Below, piece after piece: positions 22,647-30,176 of a stretch of 40,755 nucleotides of DNA (position 1 is the stretch's first letter; each line of letters starts with the position of its first letter). Origin of the DNA: a bacterium (GTDB taxonomy: Bacteria; BMS3Abin14); the NCBI GenBank assembly GCA_029210545.1, contig JARGFV010000010.1, positions 1 through 40,755 of the forward strand. The letters run 5' to 3'. Made by a program: the position numbers and the translations under genes. The notes below the pieces were generated by a model that was not told the origin of the DNA, made no database searches, and saw nothing but the letters and a program-made list of their open reading frames with translations.

Positions 22647-23585
22647 ATGAAGTTATCACAGACTCAAAAAATGATCCTTCTCGCAGCCCTGGCTTTTTCC
22701 CTCTTCTCCGTTTCCTCCGCCCTGGCGACGACCGACTACGCTGCAAAAACGGGTCAGGGGTGTTCGGTGTGCCATATCTCGGCATCCGGTGGCGGAAGCC
22801 TGACGCCGGCAGGGGAATCTTACGGCGAAGATCCTGGAAACTGGCAGCCACCGGTGAGTTCAGGGAAAAAGATATCCCTGTACCTTCGCATCGCCCACGG
22901 AGTGATCCTGTACGCCCACTTCTTTTTCGGGATTATCTGGATCGGGACGATCCTGTACGTCCATCTGGTGCTCAAGCCCAGGTACGCTCTGGGAGGTCTT
23001 CCCAGGTCGGAACTGAGGCTGGCATGGGTGTCCATGCCAGCCGTCGCGCTGTCAGGTGTGCTCCTTACCATCTGGAGGGTCCACCTGGCCCCGGGGATTT
23101 TTTCCACTGTGTTCGGGAAACTTCTTCTCGTGAAGATAACAGTTTTCGGTTTGATGCTGTCGTCGGCCACCTTCGTCACTCTTTACATCGGGCCCCGGTT
23201 AAGAGCCCTGGCGGCCGCGCACCGGGCTGTGGAAGACGAACCCGGGAAGGACAGGTACAGCTTGGAGGAACTGAGGGACCACGATGGCTCCCGGGGAGGC
23301 AGGATCCTGGTTGCGGCACATGGAAAGGTTTACGATGTTTCTGCAAGTCACCTGTGGAGGGGAGGGATGCACGCCGGACGCCACAAGGCCGGGGAGGACC
23401 TGACCGGGTATCTGAACGACGCCCCCCACGGGCCGGATGTCCTGGACAGATACGAAAAAGCGGGGGCACTCGTCCGGGCTACCGGCAAGGTTCCCCCCGT
23501 GGTTCGGATCTTCACGGTGAACGCGTACTTCAACCTCATGGGGTGCTTTCTCATCATCCTGGTCATGGTGTTGTGGAGGTGGTAA
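22647..23585 (+). CDS. Haem c / CopD-like / cytochrome b5-like fusion membrane protein, paralogue 2
   Basis: The 312-residue paralogue of the 20253 gene has the same order: signal peptide (LAALAFSLFSVSSALA), haem c motif CSVCH, CopD-like helices (LYAHFFFGIIWIGTILYVHLVLKPR onward), b5-like domain (YSLEELRDHDG; VYDVSASHLWRGG; HKAGEDLTGYLNDAPH) and C-terminal helix ending LWRW. GGGGAGGTG lies 6 nt before the ATG. Divergence is concentrated at the N-terminus and in the b5 region after WRGG, while the CopD helices are nearly unchanged. A GNAT gene follows 11 bp later, probably in the same transcript. Confidence 0.85.
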   Translation: MKLSQTQKMILLAALAFSLFSVSSALATTDYAAKTGQGCSVCHISASGGGSLTPAGESYGEDPGNWQPPVSSGKKISLYLRIAHGVILYAHFFFGIIWIGTILYVHLVLKPRYALGGLPRSELRLAWVSMPAVALSGVLLTIWRVHLAPGIFSTVFGKLLLVKITVFGLMLSSATFVTLYIGPRLRALAAAHRAVEDEPGKDRYSLEELRDHDGSRGGRILVAAHGKVYDVSASHLWRGGMHAGRHKAGEDLTGYLNDAPHGPDVLDRYEKAGALVRATGKVPPVVRIFTVNAYFNLMGCFLIILVMVLWRW

Positions 23586-23596
23586 AGGGCAGTCCC

Positions 23597-24082
23597 ATGT
23601 CCAAAGTCCAACCGAAGGTTGGCATCACCTTCCGGGCCATGCGCCCCGGCGAGGAGATGGAAGTCTGCCATCTTGTCCACAGCTCTTTTGACCATTCGGT
23701 GGCCGCTGCCTTTACGAAAAGGGGCCAGGGTAACTTTAAAAAATACGCTGAACCTGAAGAGATGGCACGAAGGGTCCGGGAAGGCCATTTCGTTCTGCTG
23801 GCACTGGCAGACGGCCATATTGCCGGGATGATCGAGATGCGGCATTATCGCCATGTTTCCCTGTTTTTCGTGGGACCGGAACTCCAGGGGAGGGGGATCG
23901 GGGAAGAACTTCTTGAGAGAGCCATTGAGCTCAGCCGCTCGGTAAATCCACACCTCGGGAGCGTGACGGTCAACTCATCCCCCAACGCCCGCGGTGCCTA
24001 TGAGCGGATGGGGTTTACAGGCACAGGGAGGGAACAGGACATCAACGGAGTGCGATCCGTTCCCATGAGAAAGGTATTGTGA
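23597..24082 (+). CDS. GNAT-family N-acetyltransferase
   Basis: The 161-residue protein has the acetyl-CoA-binding motif VGPELQGRGIGEELLERA and the C-terminal NARGAYERMGFTGTG typical of GNATs (RimI-like). The acceptor is unknown. Its frame is open far upstream, but that part is a shadow of the preceding gene in another frame. The ATG at 23597 lies 11 bp after the preceding stop, although no good ribosome site is visible. Confidence 0.85.
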   Translation: MSKVQPKVGITFRAMRPGEEMEVCHLVHSSFDHSVAAAFTKRGQGNFKKYAEPEEMARRVREGHFVLLALADGHIAGMIEMRHYRHVSLFFVGPELQGRGIGEELLERAIELSRSVNPHLGSVTVNSSPNARGAYERMGFTGTGREQDINGVRSVPMRKVL

Positions 24083-24107
24083 AAAGATCAGGAGCCATCC
24101 TCCTTCG

Positions 24108-24155
24108 CCAAGGCTTCCACCGTCGCTCTTTGAGCTTTGGCGGACAAGTCGGAGG
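24108..24155. repeat. Imperfect hairpin repeat, second copy
   Basis: The segment begins TCCTCCTTCGCCAAGGCTTC and ends CAAGTCGGAGGA. Its ends are complementary (TCCTCC/GGAGGA, GCCAAGGC/GCTTTGGC), and it matches 20014-20057. Repeats of this style are common in intergenic DNA of many environmental bacteria. Confidence 0.6.
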
Positions 24156-24190
24156 ATAGGGGGGTCAGCTAAAAGCTACCAGCTACCACT

Positions 24191-24319
24191 GCGCCCGGGG
24201 AGGGTGCCCGGATCAATGATGAACAGGTTGGATCATTGATCCGTGAGGAGAGGGAAAACCACGCTTTTCCCTCTCCGTGGAGCGGGAAGTCCCGGCTGGA
24301 CTTTCCGCGACCCTGTCAA
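24191..24319 (-). repeat. Dispersed multi-hairpin repeat, copy C (divergent, partial)
   Basis: This copy is inverted and diverged. It keeps the second hairpin as GGAGAGGGAAAA (24247-24258) / TTTTCCCTCTCC (24265-24276), an A-T to G-C exchange made on both arms relative to other copies. It also keeps the TCGC...GACAGGG-type end (GCGACCCTGTCAA at 24307-24319) and a hairpin GGATCAATGAT / ATCATTGATCC. The terminal TTGATGGACT hairpin is missing. It lies 10 bp upstream of the truncated MarC gene. Confidence 0.75.
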
Positions 24320-24329
24320 TAGAGGTGAC

Positions 24330-24629
24330 ATGAAAAGTTTTCTTAAGGCTTTAGTGGCCTGTTCCGTGGTGGTAGATCCCGTGGGCACCTCCCTGGTGTT
24401 CAATGCCCCCACTGGCGGAAATGATGAGCCTTACAGCCGGAAGATGGCCTCCCGTGATGTCGTCCTGTCCACCGGCTTGGTGTTGTTTTTCGGTTTTCTT
24501 TTTTCAAAGGCTCTTGTCCGCCTCGTCGGCCAGACGATCAACAACGTTTTCAAGAGACCCCTGGTTGTTCTTCTCGCTTCTCTCGCCATCCGGTTCGTGG
24601 CCCACGGTATCAAGGGACCGTGGGGCTAG
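24330..24629 (+). pseudogene. Internally deleted MarC-family membrane protein (99 aa)
   Basis: The ORF reads like MarC at both ends but lacks the middle. The N-terminus (FLKALVACSVVVDPVGTSLVF; YSRKMASRDVVLSTGLVLFFG) matches the first two helices and linker of MarC proteins. The C-terminus (VVLLASLAIRFVAHGIKGPWG) matches their last helix. Full MarC proteins have about 200-215 residues and six helices, so roughly half is missing, with the junction near NNVFKRP. The frame is intact and AGAGGTGAC precedes the ATG, so a small protein could still be made; loss of the original function is the likeliest reading. rsgA follows 19 bp later. Confidence 0.65.
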
Positions 24630-24648
24630 GAACCTGCCGGAGAACCCC

Positions 24649-25713
24649 ATGCTGATGGAAAATCTGGGATACAATGGCACTTTGGCCCGGGCACTGAAAG
24701 AACTGGGCCTGGACGATGTCGTTCCCGGCCGCATCGTGTGGCAAAGCGCCTACGACTACCGTGTTCAGTGCGAGGAGGGGGAGGTCGCGGCCCAGGTCAC
24801 AGGCAGGATCCGATCGTCAGGACTTCCCGGAGTAGGTGACTGGGTGGCCGTGCGGGCCGACCCGGACTTTGAGAAGGGGACCATCGCCGCGATCCTTCCA
24901 AGGAAAAGCGCTTTTTCCAGAAGCGCTATCGGAAGGATGGTTTCAGAGCAGGTGATCGCCGCCAATATCGACGAAGTATTCATTGTCACCGATCTGGACA
25001 CCGATTTCAACCTGCGCCGCATCGAGCGGTACATCACTCTGGTCTACAACAGCGGTGCCATCCCGGTCGTTGTGCTCAACAAGACCGACCTGGCGTTGGA
25101 CGTCCAGTCGGTCCTTGATGAAACGGAGGCTGTTTCTCCCGGGATCCCCGTCTACGCTGTGAGCGCCGAAGAGGGGCAGGGGATCGATCAGCTGGAAAAT
25201 CGGCTGGGACACGGGAAGACGGTTGCATTTCTGGGATCGTCCGGCGTGGGCAAGTCGACCCTGATCAACTGCCTGCTGGGCGAAGAGCGCATGGAGGTTG
25301 GAGCAGTCCGGGAGGGGGACGGCAAGGGACGCCACACGACGACTCACAGAGAGCTCATCCTTTTACCGGGAGGGGGCGCCGTCATCGATACTCCCGGGAT
25401 GCGGGAGATCGGGGTCTGGGGCGATGAGCAGGGACTGGCCGGAGCCTTTCCGGAGGTCGGCGACCTGGCTTCAGCGTGCCGGTTCCGGGACTGTCGTCAC
25501 GAGATCGAAAAGGGGTGCGCGGTCATTGCGGCTGCCGATTCCGGTGCGATCGACTCTGACAGGCTCGAAAGCTACAGAAAGCTCAGGGCCGAGTTCGAAA
25601 ACCTCGAGGTCAGGAAGGGCCGGCACGCCCGCATGGAGGAAAGGCGTGAGGGTAAAAGGTTTGCGAAGATGGTCAGAGAAGTGGAGAGGGATAATCCGAA
25701 GAGACGAAAATAA
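24649..25713 (+). CDS. rsgA: RsgA, small ribosomal subunit-dependent GTPase
   Basis: The 354-residue circularly permuted GTPase has an N-terminal OB fold (about 1-110; PGVGDWVAVR). G motifs appear in permuted order: NKTD (G4), SAEEGQGI (G5), GSSGVGKST (G1), GRHTTTHREL (G2) and DTPGMREIG (G3). The C-terminal zinc domain has CRFRDCRHEIEKGC. RsgA matures the 30S subunit. The start is taken at 24649 (GGAGAACCCC ATG); the ATG at 24655 is an alternative. The frame also extends upstream across the MarC fragment in a different frame and was rejected. The lysine/arginine-rich C-terminus is normal for the family. Confidence 0.95.
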   Translation: MLMENLGYNGTLARALKELGLDDVVPGRIVWQSAYDYRVQCEEGEVAAQVTGRIRSSGLPGVGDWVAVRADPDFEKGTIAAILPRKSAFSRSAIGRMVSEQVIAANIDEVFIVTDLDTDFNLRRIERYITLVYNSGAIPVVVLNKTDLALDVQSVLDETEAVSPGIPVYAVSAEEGQGIDQLENRLGHGKTVAFLGSSGVGKSTLINCLLGEERMEVGAVREGDGKGRHTTTHRELILLPGGGAVIDTPGMREIGVWGDEQGLAGAFPEVGDLASACRFRDCRHEIEKGCAVIAAADSGAIDSDRLESYRKLRAEFENLEVRKGRHARMEERREGKRFAKMVREVERDNPKRRK

Positions 25714-25934
25714 AGGGTCTGGTCTCAAGAAGTGGTACCTGTTCAACCGGGGCAGGGACTTCATCTATGCACCTGGTAGCGTGTCGAGGTTCTTCGACAC
25801 CCTGCCAGTCTCCCTGCACCTGGCGGCACTTCTGCACTTGAACTCAATACCCGAATCGAAGACACAGGAACCCTCCACCAGCTAAACAGCCCCTCGACTT
25901 TCATTATCCCGATAAAATTTGTAAGTAAAAAAGA

Positions 25935-25963
25935 TTGACAAGCCTTGTCTGTTTTAATATAGT
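25935..25963 (+). promoter_or_regulatory. Promoter of the Fur/PerR-type regulator gene
   Basis: Consensus TTGACA (25935-25940) and TATAGT (25958-25963) are exactly 17 nt apart, and the start codon is at 25997. The putative operator begins 8 nt after the -10 box, so a bound repressor would block initiation and give autoregulation. Confidence 0.75.
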
Positions 25964-25965
25964 AA

Positions 25966-25988
25966 TGATTATTATTAGCAATAATTGG
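25966..25988 (+). promoter_or_regulatory. Putative Fur/PerR operator
   Basis: ATTATT-AGC-AATAAT (25971-25985) is a symmetric AT-rich site embedded in TGATTATTATTAGCAATAAT. It resembles Fur and PerR boxes and overlaps the expected transcription start of the regulator's own gene. Confidence 0.6.
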
Positions 25989-25996
25989 AGGGTTCG

Positions 25997-26428
25997 ATGA
26001 GTGGACAGTCCCGGAGAATGACCCGGCAAAGAGATATGATCCTGGAGGAGGTCCGCAAAGTCCGGACACACCCCACGGCGGACGATGTTTACGAAATGGT
26101 GCGTCGGCGTCTTCCCAGGATCAGCCTGGGAACCGTTTACCGCAACCTCGACCGCCTCTCGCGGGAAGGACTCATCCTGAAGATCGAAGGGGAAGGCCAG
26201 AGGCGGTACGACGGCGACACCGGCGATCACCTCCACCTTCGCTGCGCCCGGTGCGGATGTGTCGGGGACCTTCCCCAAGCCGCACGCATACCGGCCGAGG
26301 TCCTGCGGGCCGCCAGGGCGGTGGGTTTCGCCGTGACCGGTTGTCGCGTCGAGTATCTGGGGCTGTGCGGGGAATGCGCGAAAGCCAGGAGTCAGGATCC
26401 AGGAGCCAGGACCCGGGAAGAAGCATGA
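25997..26428 (+). CDS. Fur-family regulator, PerR-like
   Basis: The 143-residue protein has an N-terminal winged helix (MTRQRDMILEEV; PTADDVYEMVRRRLP; SLGTVYRNLDRLSREGL) and a metal-binding dimerisation domain (YDGDTGDHLHLRCARCG; CGECAK). CARC and CGEC are the two halves of a structural zinc site. Position beside rubrerythrin and desulfoferrodoxin favours a peroxide sensor (PerR) over an iron-uptake Fur, but the sequence alone does not settle this. It has its own promoter and likely operator. The last 12 residues (ARSQDPGARTREEA) are encoded by an intergenic-type repeat (GGATCCAGGAGCCAGGACCC) and look like a recent extension. The stop overlaps the next start (ATGA). Confidence 0.9.
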   Translation: MSGQSRRMTRQRDMILEEVRKVRTHPTADDVYEMVRRRLPRISLGTVYRNLDRLSREGLILKIEGEGQRRYDGDTGDHLHLRCARCGCVGDLPQAARIPAEVLRAARAVGFAVTGCRVEYLGLCGECAKARSQDPGARTREEA

Positions 26429-27069
26429 AAATGAACTCTCTTCCCAAAAAGACACCAAGGCCGCCGGATCAGTTGGACCTGACCAGGGAGCGGTTCGAGG
26501 AGATTTACGAGGTCTACAACCGGCCCGAGTTCATCCATCCTGATCCCCTCGAGATGGTACTTCGCTACCATAGCCCGGCGGACCAGGATGTTGTTGGTCT
26601 CATCGCCTCTTCCCTGGCCTACGGAAAGGTGAGCCATATCCTCGCCAGCCTGGAAAAGGTTCTTCCTCTTCTGCCGCACCCGGCTCCTGACCTGGAAGGA
26701 GCCCCCCGCAGCAGTCTGAGGCATCTGTTCGACGGTTTTCGCCACCGCTGGACCAATGGAGAAGAGCTTGCGGACCTGCTTCTCGGGATCAGGATGGTCA
26801 GGGAACAGTGGGGCAGCCTTCAAGCGTGCTTTGCCTCGGGTATCAAGAATGGTGACGAGGATGTTCTGCCCGCCCTGACGGCGTTTGTCGCCCAGCTGAG
26901 GGCTGCGTCGGGCAGGAGGGACTCAAGCCTCCTGGCATGCCCCTCACGAGGGAGCGCCTGCAAAAGGAGCTTTTTGTACCTGCGCTGGATGGTGCGCAGG
27001 GACGCTGTGGATCCGGGGCCGTGGACAAGCGTGAACCCGTCGATGTGGGACGTGTCAGTGAATATTTAG
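26425..27069 (+). pseudogene. TIGR02757 family (DUF2400) protein, C-terminally truncated
   Basis: The 214-residue ORF follows the TIGR02757 pattern (YEVYNRPEFIHPDPLEMVLRYHSPADQDVVGLIASSLAYGKV; LLACPSRGSACKRSFLYLRWMVRRDAVDPGPWTSVNPS). It then ends abruptly with MWDVSVNI. In full-length members (about 260-280 residues) this point is followed by the conserved PLDTH region and a C-terminal helical part, absent here. A small deletion or frameshift near 27040 is the simplest explanation. The family's function is not established to my knowledge. It is translationally coupled to the Fur-family gene by an ATGA overlap. Confidence 0.7.
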
Positions 27070-27137
27070 TACCCCGGGCAGTTCAGTCTGCTAACCTGTA
27101 ATGTGAGCCTTAAAAAACCCGAAAAGGAGAGATTGCC

Positions 27138-27710
27138 ATGAGTCTCAAGGGAACACAGACCGAAAAGAATATCCTGGCGGCGTTTGCCGGAGAGTCACAG
27201 GCCAGGAACAGGTACACCTACTTTGCCGGCAAGGCCAGGAAAGAGGGATACAGGCAGATCGCCGAGATCTTCGAGGAGACAGCCAACCAGGAGCGGGAAC
27301 ATGCCAAGAAGCTCTTCAAGTATCTCGAGGGTGGCGAGGTGGAGATCACAGCCACCTTCCCGGCCGGTGTCATTGCGAGCACTGTCGAGAACCTGGCAGA
27401 GGCCGCTGGTGGAGAGAACTACGAGTGGACCGAGATGTACCCCTCCTTCGCCGGAACGGCCCGCGAAGAAGGGCTGGAGGAAATCGCTGCCGTGTTCCTG
27501 GCTATCGCAATCGCCGAAAAACAGCATGAAAAGCGATACCGGGCCCTCAAGAGAAATATCGAGGCCGGCGAAGTGTTCTCCAGGGACGAAGAGGTGACCT
27601 GGCGGTGCCTGAACTGCGGGTACGTCCACGAGGGCACCGAAGCCCCCGGGGAGTGCCCGGCATGTGACCATCCCCGGGACCACTTCGAACTGCTGTGCGA
27701 GAACTGGTAA
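27138..27710 (+). CDS. Rubrerythrin
   Basis: The 190-residue protein has an N-terminal ferritin-like diiron domain (about 1-145; helices with [57 protein letters not shown] supplying the Glu/His ligands). A C-terminal rubredoxin-type Fe(Cys)4 site is formed by [12 protein letters not shown] and [14 protein letters not shown]. It reduces hydrogen peroxide to water in the cytosol using electrons from rubredoxin or ferredoxin. An AAAAGGAGAG ribosome site is present. It follows the Fur/PerR-type regulator by 0.7 kb and precedes desulfoferrodoxin, the classic anaerobe oxygen-defence pairing. Confidence 0.97.
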   Translation: MSLKGTQTEKNILAAFAGESQARNRYTYFAGKARKEGYRQIAEIFEETANQEREHAKKLFKYLEGGEVEITATFPAGVIASTVENLAEAAGGENYEWTEMYPSFAGTAREEGLEEIAAVFLAIAIAEKQHEKRYRALKRNIEAGEVFSRDEEVTWRCLNCGYVHEGTEAPGECPACDHPRDHFELLCENW

Positions 27711-27812
27711 TTCTAAATTCGGTTCCCGAATTAAGAATATGGAATGCGGATACCGGAAATCAGACATCAGAAACCGGGGCGCCAAAGCGTCCCCTCGAAG
27801 GGAGAAACCGTT

Positions 27813-28193
27813 ATGAGTACTGAAAGACTGCAGGTATACAAATGCGGAGTTTGCGGGAATATCGTGGAGGTCGTCCACCCCGCCGCCGGGGAACTGGTCT
27901 GCTGCGGGCAGCCCATGAACCTTCTCGTGGAGAACACAACCGATGCGGCGGTGGAGAAGCACGTGCCGGTCATCGAGGAGCTCGAGCACGGCGTCAAGGT
28001 GACGGTGGGAAGTGTTCCCCATCCCATGGGACAAGACCATTACATCGAGTGGATCGAGGTGGTAGCCGCTGGCAAATCGTACACGGCTTTCCTCAAGCCC
28101 GGCGATGCTCCGGAGGCGACCTTCTGCATCAAGGCCGGGGATATCACCACGGTTCGTGAGTACTGCAACCTCCATGGGCATTGGAAAAGCTGA
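27813..28193 (+). CDS. dfx: Desulfoferrodoxin (two-iron superoxide reductase)
   Basis: The 126-residue protein has an N-terminal desulforedoxin site ([12 protein letters not shown]...LVCCGQPM, four cysteines). The superoxide reductase domain has His and Cys ligands of the active iron ([36 protein letters not shown]) and the active-site Glu-Lys region. It reduces superoxide to hydrogen peroxide, which the adjacent rubrerythrin can remove. The start follows GGGAGAAACCGTT. It lies 103 bp after rubrerythrin, with word-type intergenic repeats between, and a terminator-like stem follows at 28231. Confidence 0.96.
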   Translation: MSTERLQVYKCGVCGNIVEVVHPAAGELVCCGQPMNLLVENTTDAAVEKHVPVIEELEHGVKVTVGSVPHPMGQDHYIEWIEVVAAGKSYTAFLKPGDAPEATFCIKAGDITTVREYCNLHGHWKS

Positions 28194-28230
28194 AAAACAG
28201 TATACAGTTATCAGTGATCAGGTGATCTTG

Positions 28231-28255
28231 AGCCCGGAGGTCTTTCCTCCGGGCT
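28231..28255 (+). terminator. Terminator-like stem after desulfoferrodoxin
   Basis: AGCCCGGAGG (28231-28240) pairs with CCTCCGGGCT (28246-28255) around TCTTT. The following bases TCGGTATT are only weakly T-rich. Confidence 0.65.
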
Positions 28256-28320
28256 TCGGTATTCAGGGCTGTCGGAAGAACCAGTTACCTGATTTAAGTG
28301 TCCTGAGTCGGTCCAATTTT

Positions 28321-28477
28321 GACAGGGTCGCAAAAAGTCCAATCCGGGATTTTTCGCTCCACGGAAAGGGAAAAGCGTCGTTTTCCCTTTCCTTACAAAT
28401 CAATGACTTACGGAGTGAGTCATTGATTTGGGCGCCCCGCGCGGGGCACGTTGATGGACTTTTTGCGAGTCCATCAA
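28321..28477 (+). repeat. Dispersed multi-hairpin repeat, copy D (full short form)
   Basis: Five consecutive hairpins are seen: H1 GCAAAAAGTCC with an imperfect GGGATTTTTCGC partner (28330-28355); H2 GGAAAGGGAAAA / TTTTCCCTTTCC (28363-28392); H3 AATCAATGACT / AGTCATTGATT (28398-28428); H4, a GCGCCCCGCGCGGGGC palindrome (about 28432-28449); H5 TTGATGGACT / AGTCCATCAA (28451-28477). The outer ends carry inverted CGCAAAAAGTCC. CAATTTTGACA occurs on both sides (28314-28324 and 28475-28485), a possible target duplication that partly overlaps the element ends. The rest of this 446-bp gap contains only TACTG-type word repeats. Confidence 0.88.
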
Positions 28478-28640
28478 TTTTGACACCAGTCAAAAAGCGA
28501 CAGTTTTAGGGGTGTTCAGGGCAAGGTTATCCTATGATTCGCAGGGACACTTGTTATATTGCAGCCATGAAAAGCGATTTGAGGACTACTACTGAATACT
28601 GGTTACTGATTACTCAGTACTGATTCCAAGGAGGTTCAAA

Positions 28641-29534
28641 ATGGCTGTCAGAACGATGGTGCATATCGACGAGGACAAATGCGACGGGTGCGGATTGTGT
28701 GTGCCCGATTGTGCCGAAGGTGCATTACAGATCATCGACGGCAAGGCGAAACTGGTAAGCGACATCTACTGTGACGGACTTGGCGCCTGTCTGGGCTCCT
28801 GTCCCCGGGACGCCATCACCATGGTGAAAAGGGACGCGGACGAATACGACGAAGAGGCCGTTAACGGGCGCCTCAAGGACCTGGGCAGGGATCCCCTGTC
28901 CCATGACCACGACCATGGCCACGGGACTCAGGCCGATCCTCCCAAAGCCCAGATCGACGATCTGGCCTGCGGCTGCCCCGGCACCCTGTCACAGTCCTTC
29001 GATCGTCCCAGGCAGGGCCTGAGCCCCAGGGTCCCGGCTGCCGCCCCCGTGGCTAGCGGAGGCGGTTGTCCGGGTTCCCGTGCGCAGCAATTTGCCAGGC
29101 CGGAGGTTGCAGCGCAAGCCGCCCAGGGCAGACCGATGGCGTCGAGGCTGGGAAACTGGCCTGTGCAGATCATGCTCGTTCCCCCCAAGGCTCCTTATTT
29201 TGACGGTGCTGACCTGCTCATCGCTGCCGATTGCGCCCCCTTCGCTTACGGCGATTTTCATCGGAGGTTCATGGAGGGAAGAACCCTCCTGGTTGGCTGC
29301 CCGAAGCTGGACAACACGGATATCTATGTGGACAAGCTGACAGCCATCTTCCGGAACAACGATATCCGGTCCATCGGTGTCGTGTACATGGAGGTGCCCT
29401 GCTGCACCGGTCTGGTTCACCTCGCCAGGACCGCACTGGAGAAGAGCGGCAAGGCCATCCCCACCACACTGTACAGGATCGGGATCAAGGGCGATTTTGT
29501 GGAGGAGAGGGCCCTGGATCAGCCGGCGGCGTAG
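28641..29534 (+). CDS. Ferredoxin-type 4Fe-4S protein with Cys/GCPG-rich linker
   Basis: The 297-residue protein has an N-terminal ferredoxin domain with one complete CDGCGLCVPDC site. A second site (CDGLGACLGSCP) has leucine where the second cysteine of a classical motif would be. A histidine-rich stretch (DHDHGHGTQ) and a linker with CGCPG and GGCPGS follow (about 85-150). The C-terminal domain (ADLLIAADCAPFAYGDF; LLVGCPKLDN; VYMEVPCCTGL) has conserved cysteines. Proteins of this type are common in sulfate- and metal-reducing anaerobes beside rubrerythrin-like genes; their role is presumably redox or iron-sulfur handling, not proven. AAGGAGG precedes the ATG. It is followed by two ferritin-like genes. 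Confidence 0.88.
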   Translation: MAVRTMVHIDEDKCDGCGLCVPDCAEGALQIIDGKAKLVSDIYCDGLGACLGSCPRDAITMVKRDADEYDEEAVNGRLKDLGRDPLSHDHDHGHGTQADPPKAQIDDLACGCPGTLSQSFDRPRQGLSPRVPAAAPVASGGGCPGSRAQQFARPEVAAQAAQGRPMASRLGNWPVQIMLVPPKAPYFDGADLLIAADCAPFAYGDFHRRFMEGRTLLVGCPKLDNTDIYVDKLTAIFRNNDIRSIGVVYMEVPCCTGLVHLARTALEKSGKAIPTTLYRIGIKGDFVEERALDQPAA

Positions 29535-29611
29535 GACTCGTGCGTGCGTGAGGCGTACATGCGTAATTGCGGGGTTTCCAAAGTCCGAACAGCACAACAG
29601 GGAGGAAAATC

Positions 29612-30100
29612 ATGGACAGGAAAAAGGCGTACGGTCTCTATGAGGCCGTCATGCTGGGAGCAGAACTGGAGGATGCGGGGTACGCTTTTTACTCGAGGGT
29701 CGCCGAGATAGCTGTTGATTACCGGGTCAAGAACCTTTTCGCGCATCTTGCCGATGCGGAGAAAGAACATAAAAGGGTCATCCTGGAGGATATCGAGCCC
29801 CTTTTCACACCTGAATGGTACCGTGAAGAGGACCATCAGATGATGGCTGACTACCTTCACAGTGTGGAGAAACAGCCGATCTTTCCTTCGCCTGACCATG
29901 CGGAGGAGTTTGCCGGAGCCACCTCGGACCCGGTGACGGCCGTGGATGTCGGGATACTCGCGGAGGAGCGTGCTATCGAATATTTCGGCATGCTCCGGGA
30001 TGCGAGCCAGGACCAGGAGGGGAAGGACGTTTTTCATCGCCTGCATCTGGAAGAGATCAAGCACCTGCAGCTTCTTCAGGACCTGAAAAAGGAGATCTGA
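29612..30100 (+). CDS. Ferritin-like (rubrerythrin-domain) protein, no rubredoxin domain
   Basis: The 162-residue four-helix diiron protein has helix pairs ELEDAGYAFYSRV, HLADAEKEHKRVIL, GILAEERAIEYF and HLEEIKHLQLL, giving the ExxH ligand pattern. It lacks a rubredoxin module, so it probably depends on a partner such as the upstream ferredoxin. The start at 29612 follows GGGAGGAAAATC. It likely takes part in peroxide or iron handling. It is separated from the next ferritin-like gene by a small hairpin region. Confidence 0.88.
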   Translation: MDRKKAYGLYEAVMLGAELEDAGYAFYSRVAEIAVDYRVKNLFAHLADAEKEHKRVILEDIEPLFTPEWYREEDHQMMADYLHSVEKQPIFPSPDHAEEFAGATSDPVTAVDVGILAEERAIEYFGMLRDASQDQEGKDVFHRLHLEEIKHLQLLQDLKKEI

Positions 30101-30117
30101 AGCGTTAGTACTTAGGG

Positions 30118-30148
30118 AACCCCCCCGGCTTTGCCGGGGGTACGTGAC
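30118..30148 (+). repeat. C/G-rich hairpin with motif shared with the arsS leader
   Basis: CCCCCGGC-TTT-GCCGGGGG forms an 8-bp stem (30122-30140), and GGCTTTGCCGGGGGTACGTG continues as in the region before arsS at 4731. It sits directly upstream of the ribosome site of the next gene. Either a REP-like element or a leader hairpin is possible. Confidence 0.5.
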
Positions 30149-30176
30149 TTAATGGGAGGGGGAGGAGGTAGAATGT

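Noticed and set aside
22643-24082. 479-codon frame covering the second CopD/b5 gene and the GNAT
   Set aside because: The first 318 codons are an out-of-frame shadow of the 22647 gene; only the last 161 codons (from 23597) match a family.
27195-28181. 328-codon antisense frame opposite rubrerythrin and desulfoferrodoxin
   Set aside because: It overlaps two certain genes on the other strand and shows no domain of its own.
28263-28493. 76-codon frame inside repeat copy D (similar frames occur in other copies)
   Set aside because: The frame is not kept among copies, while base-paired positions change together, which points to structure and not protein.
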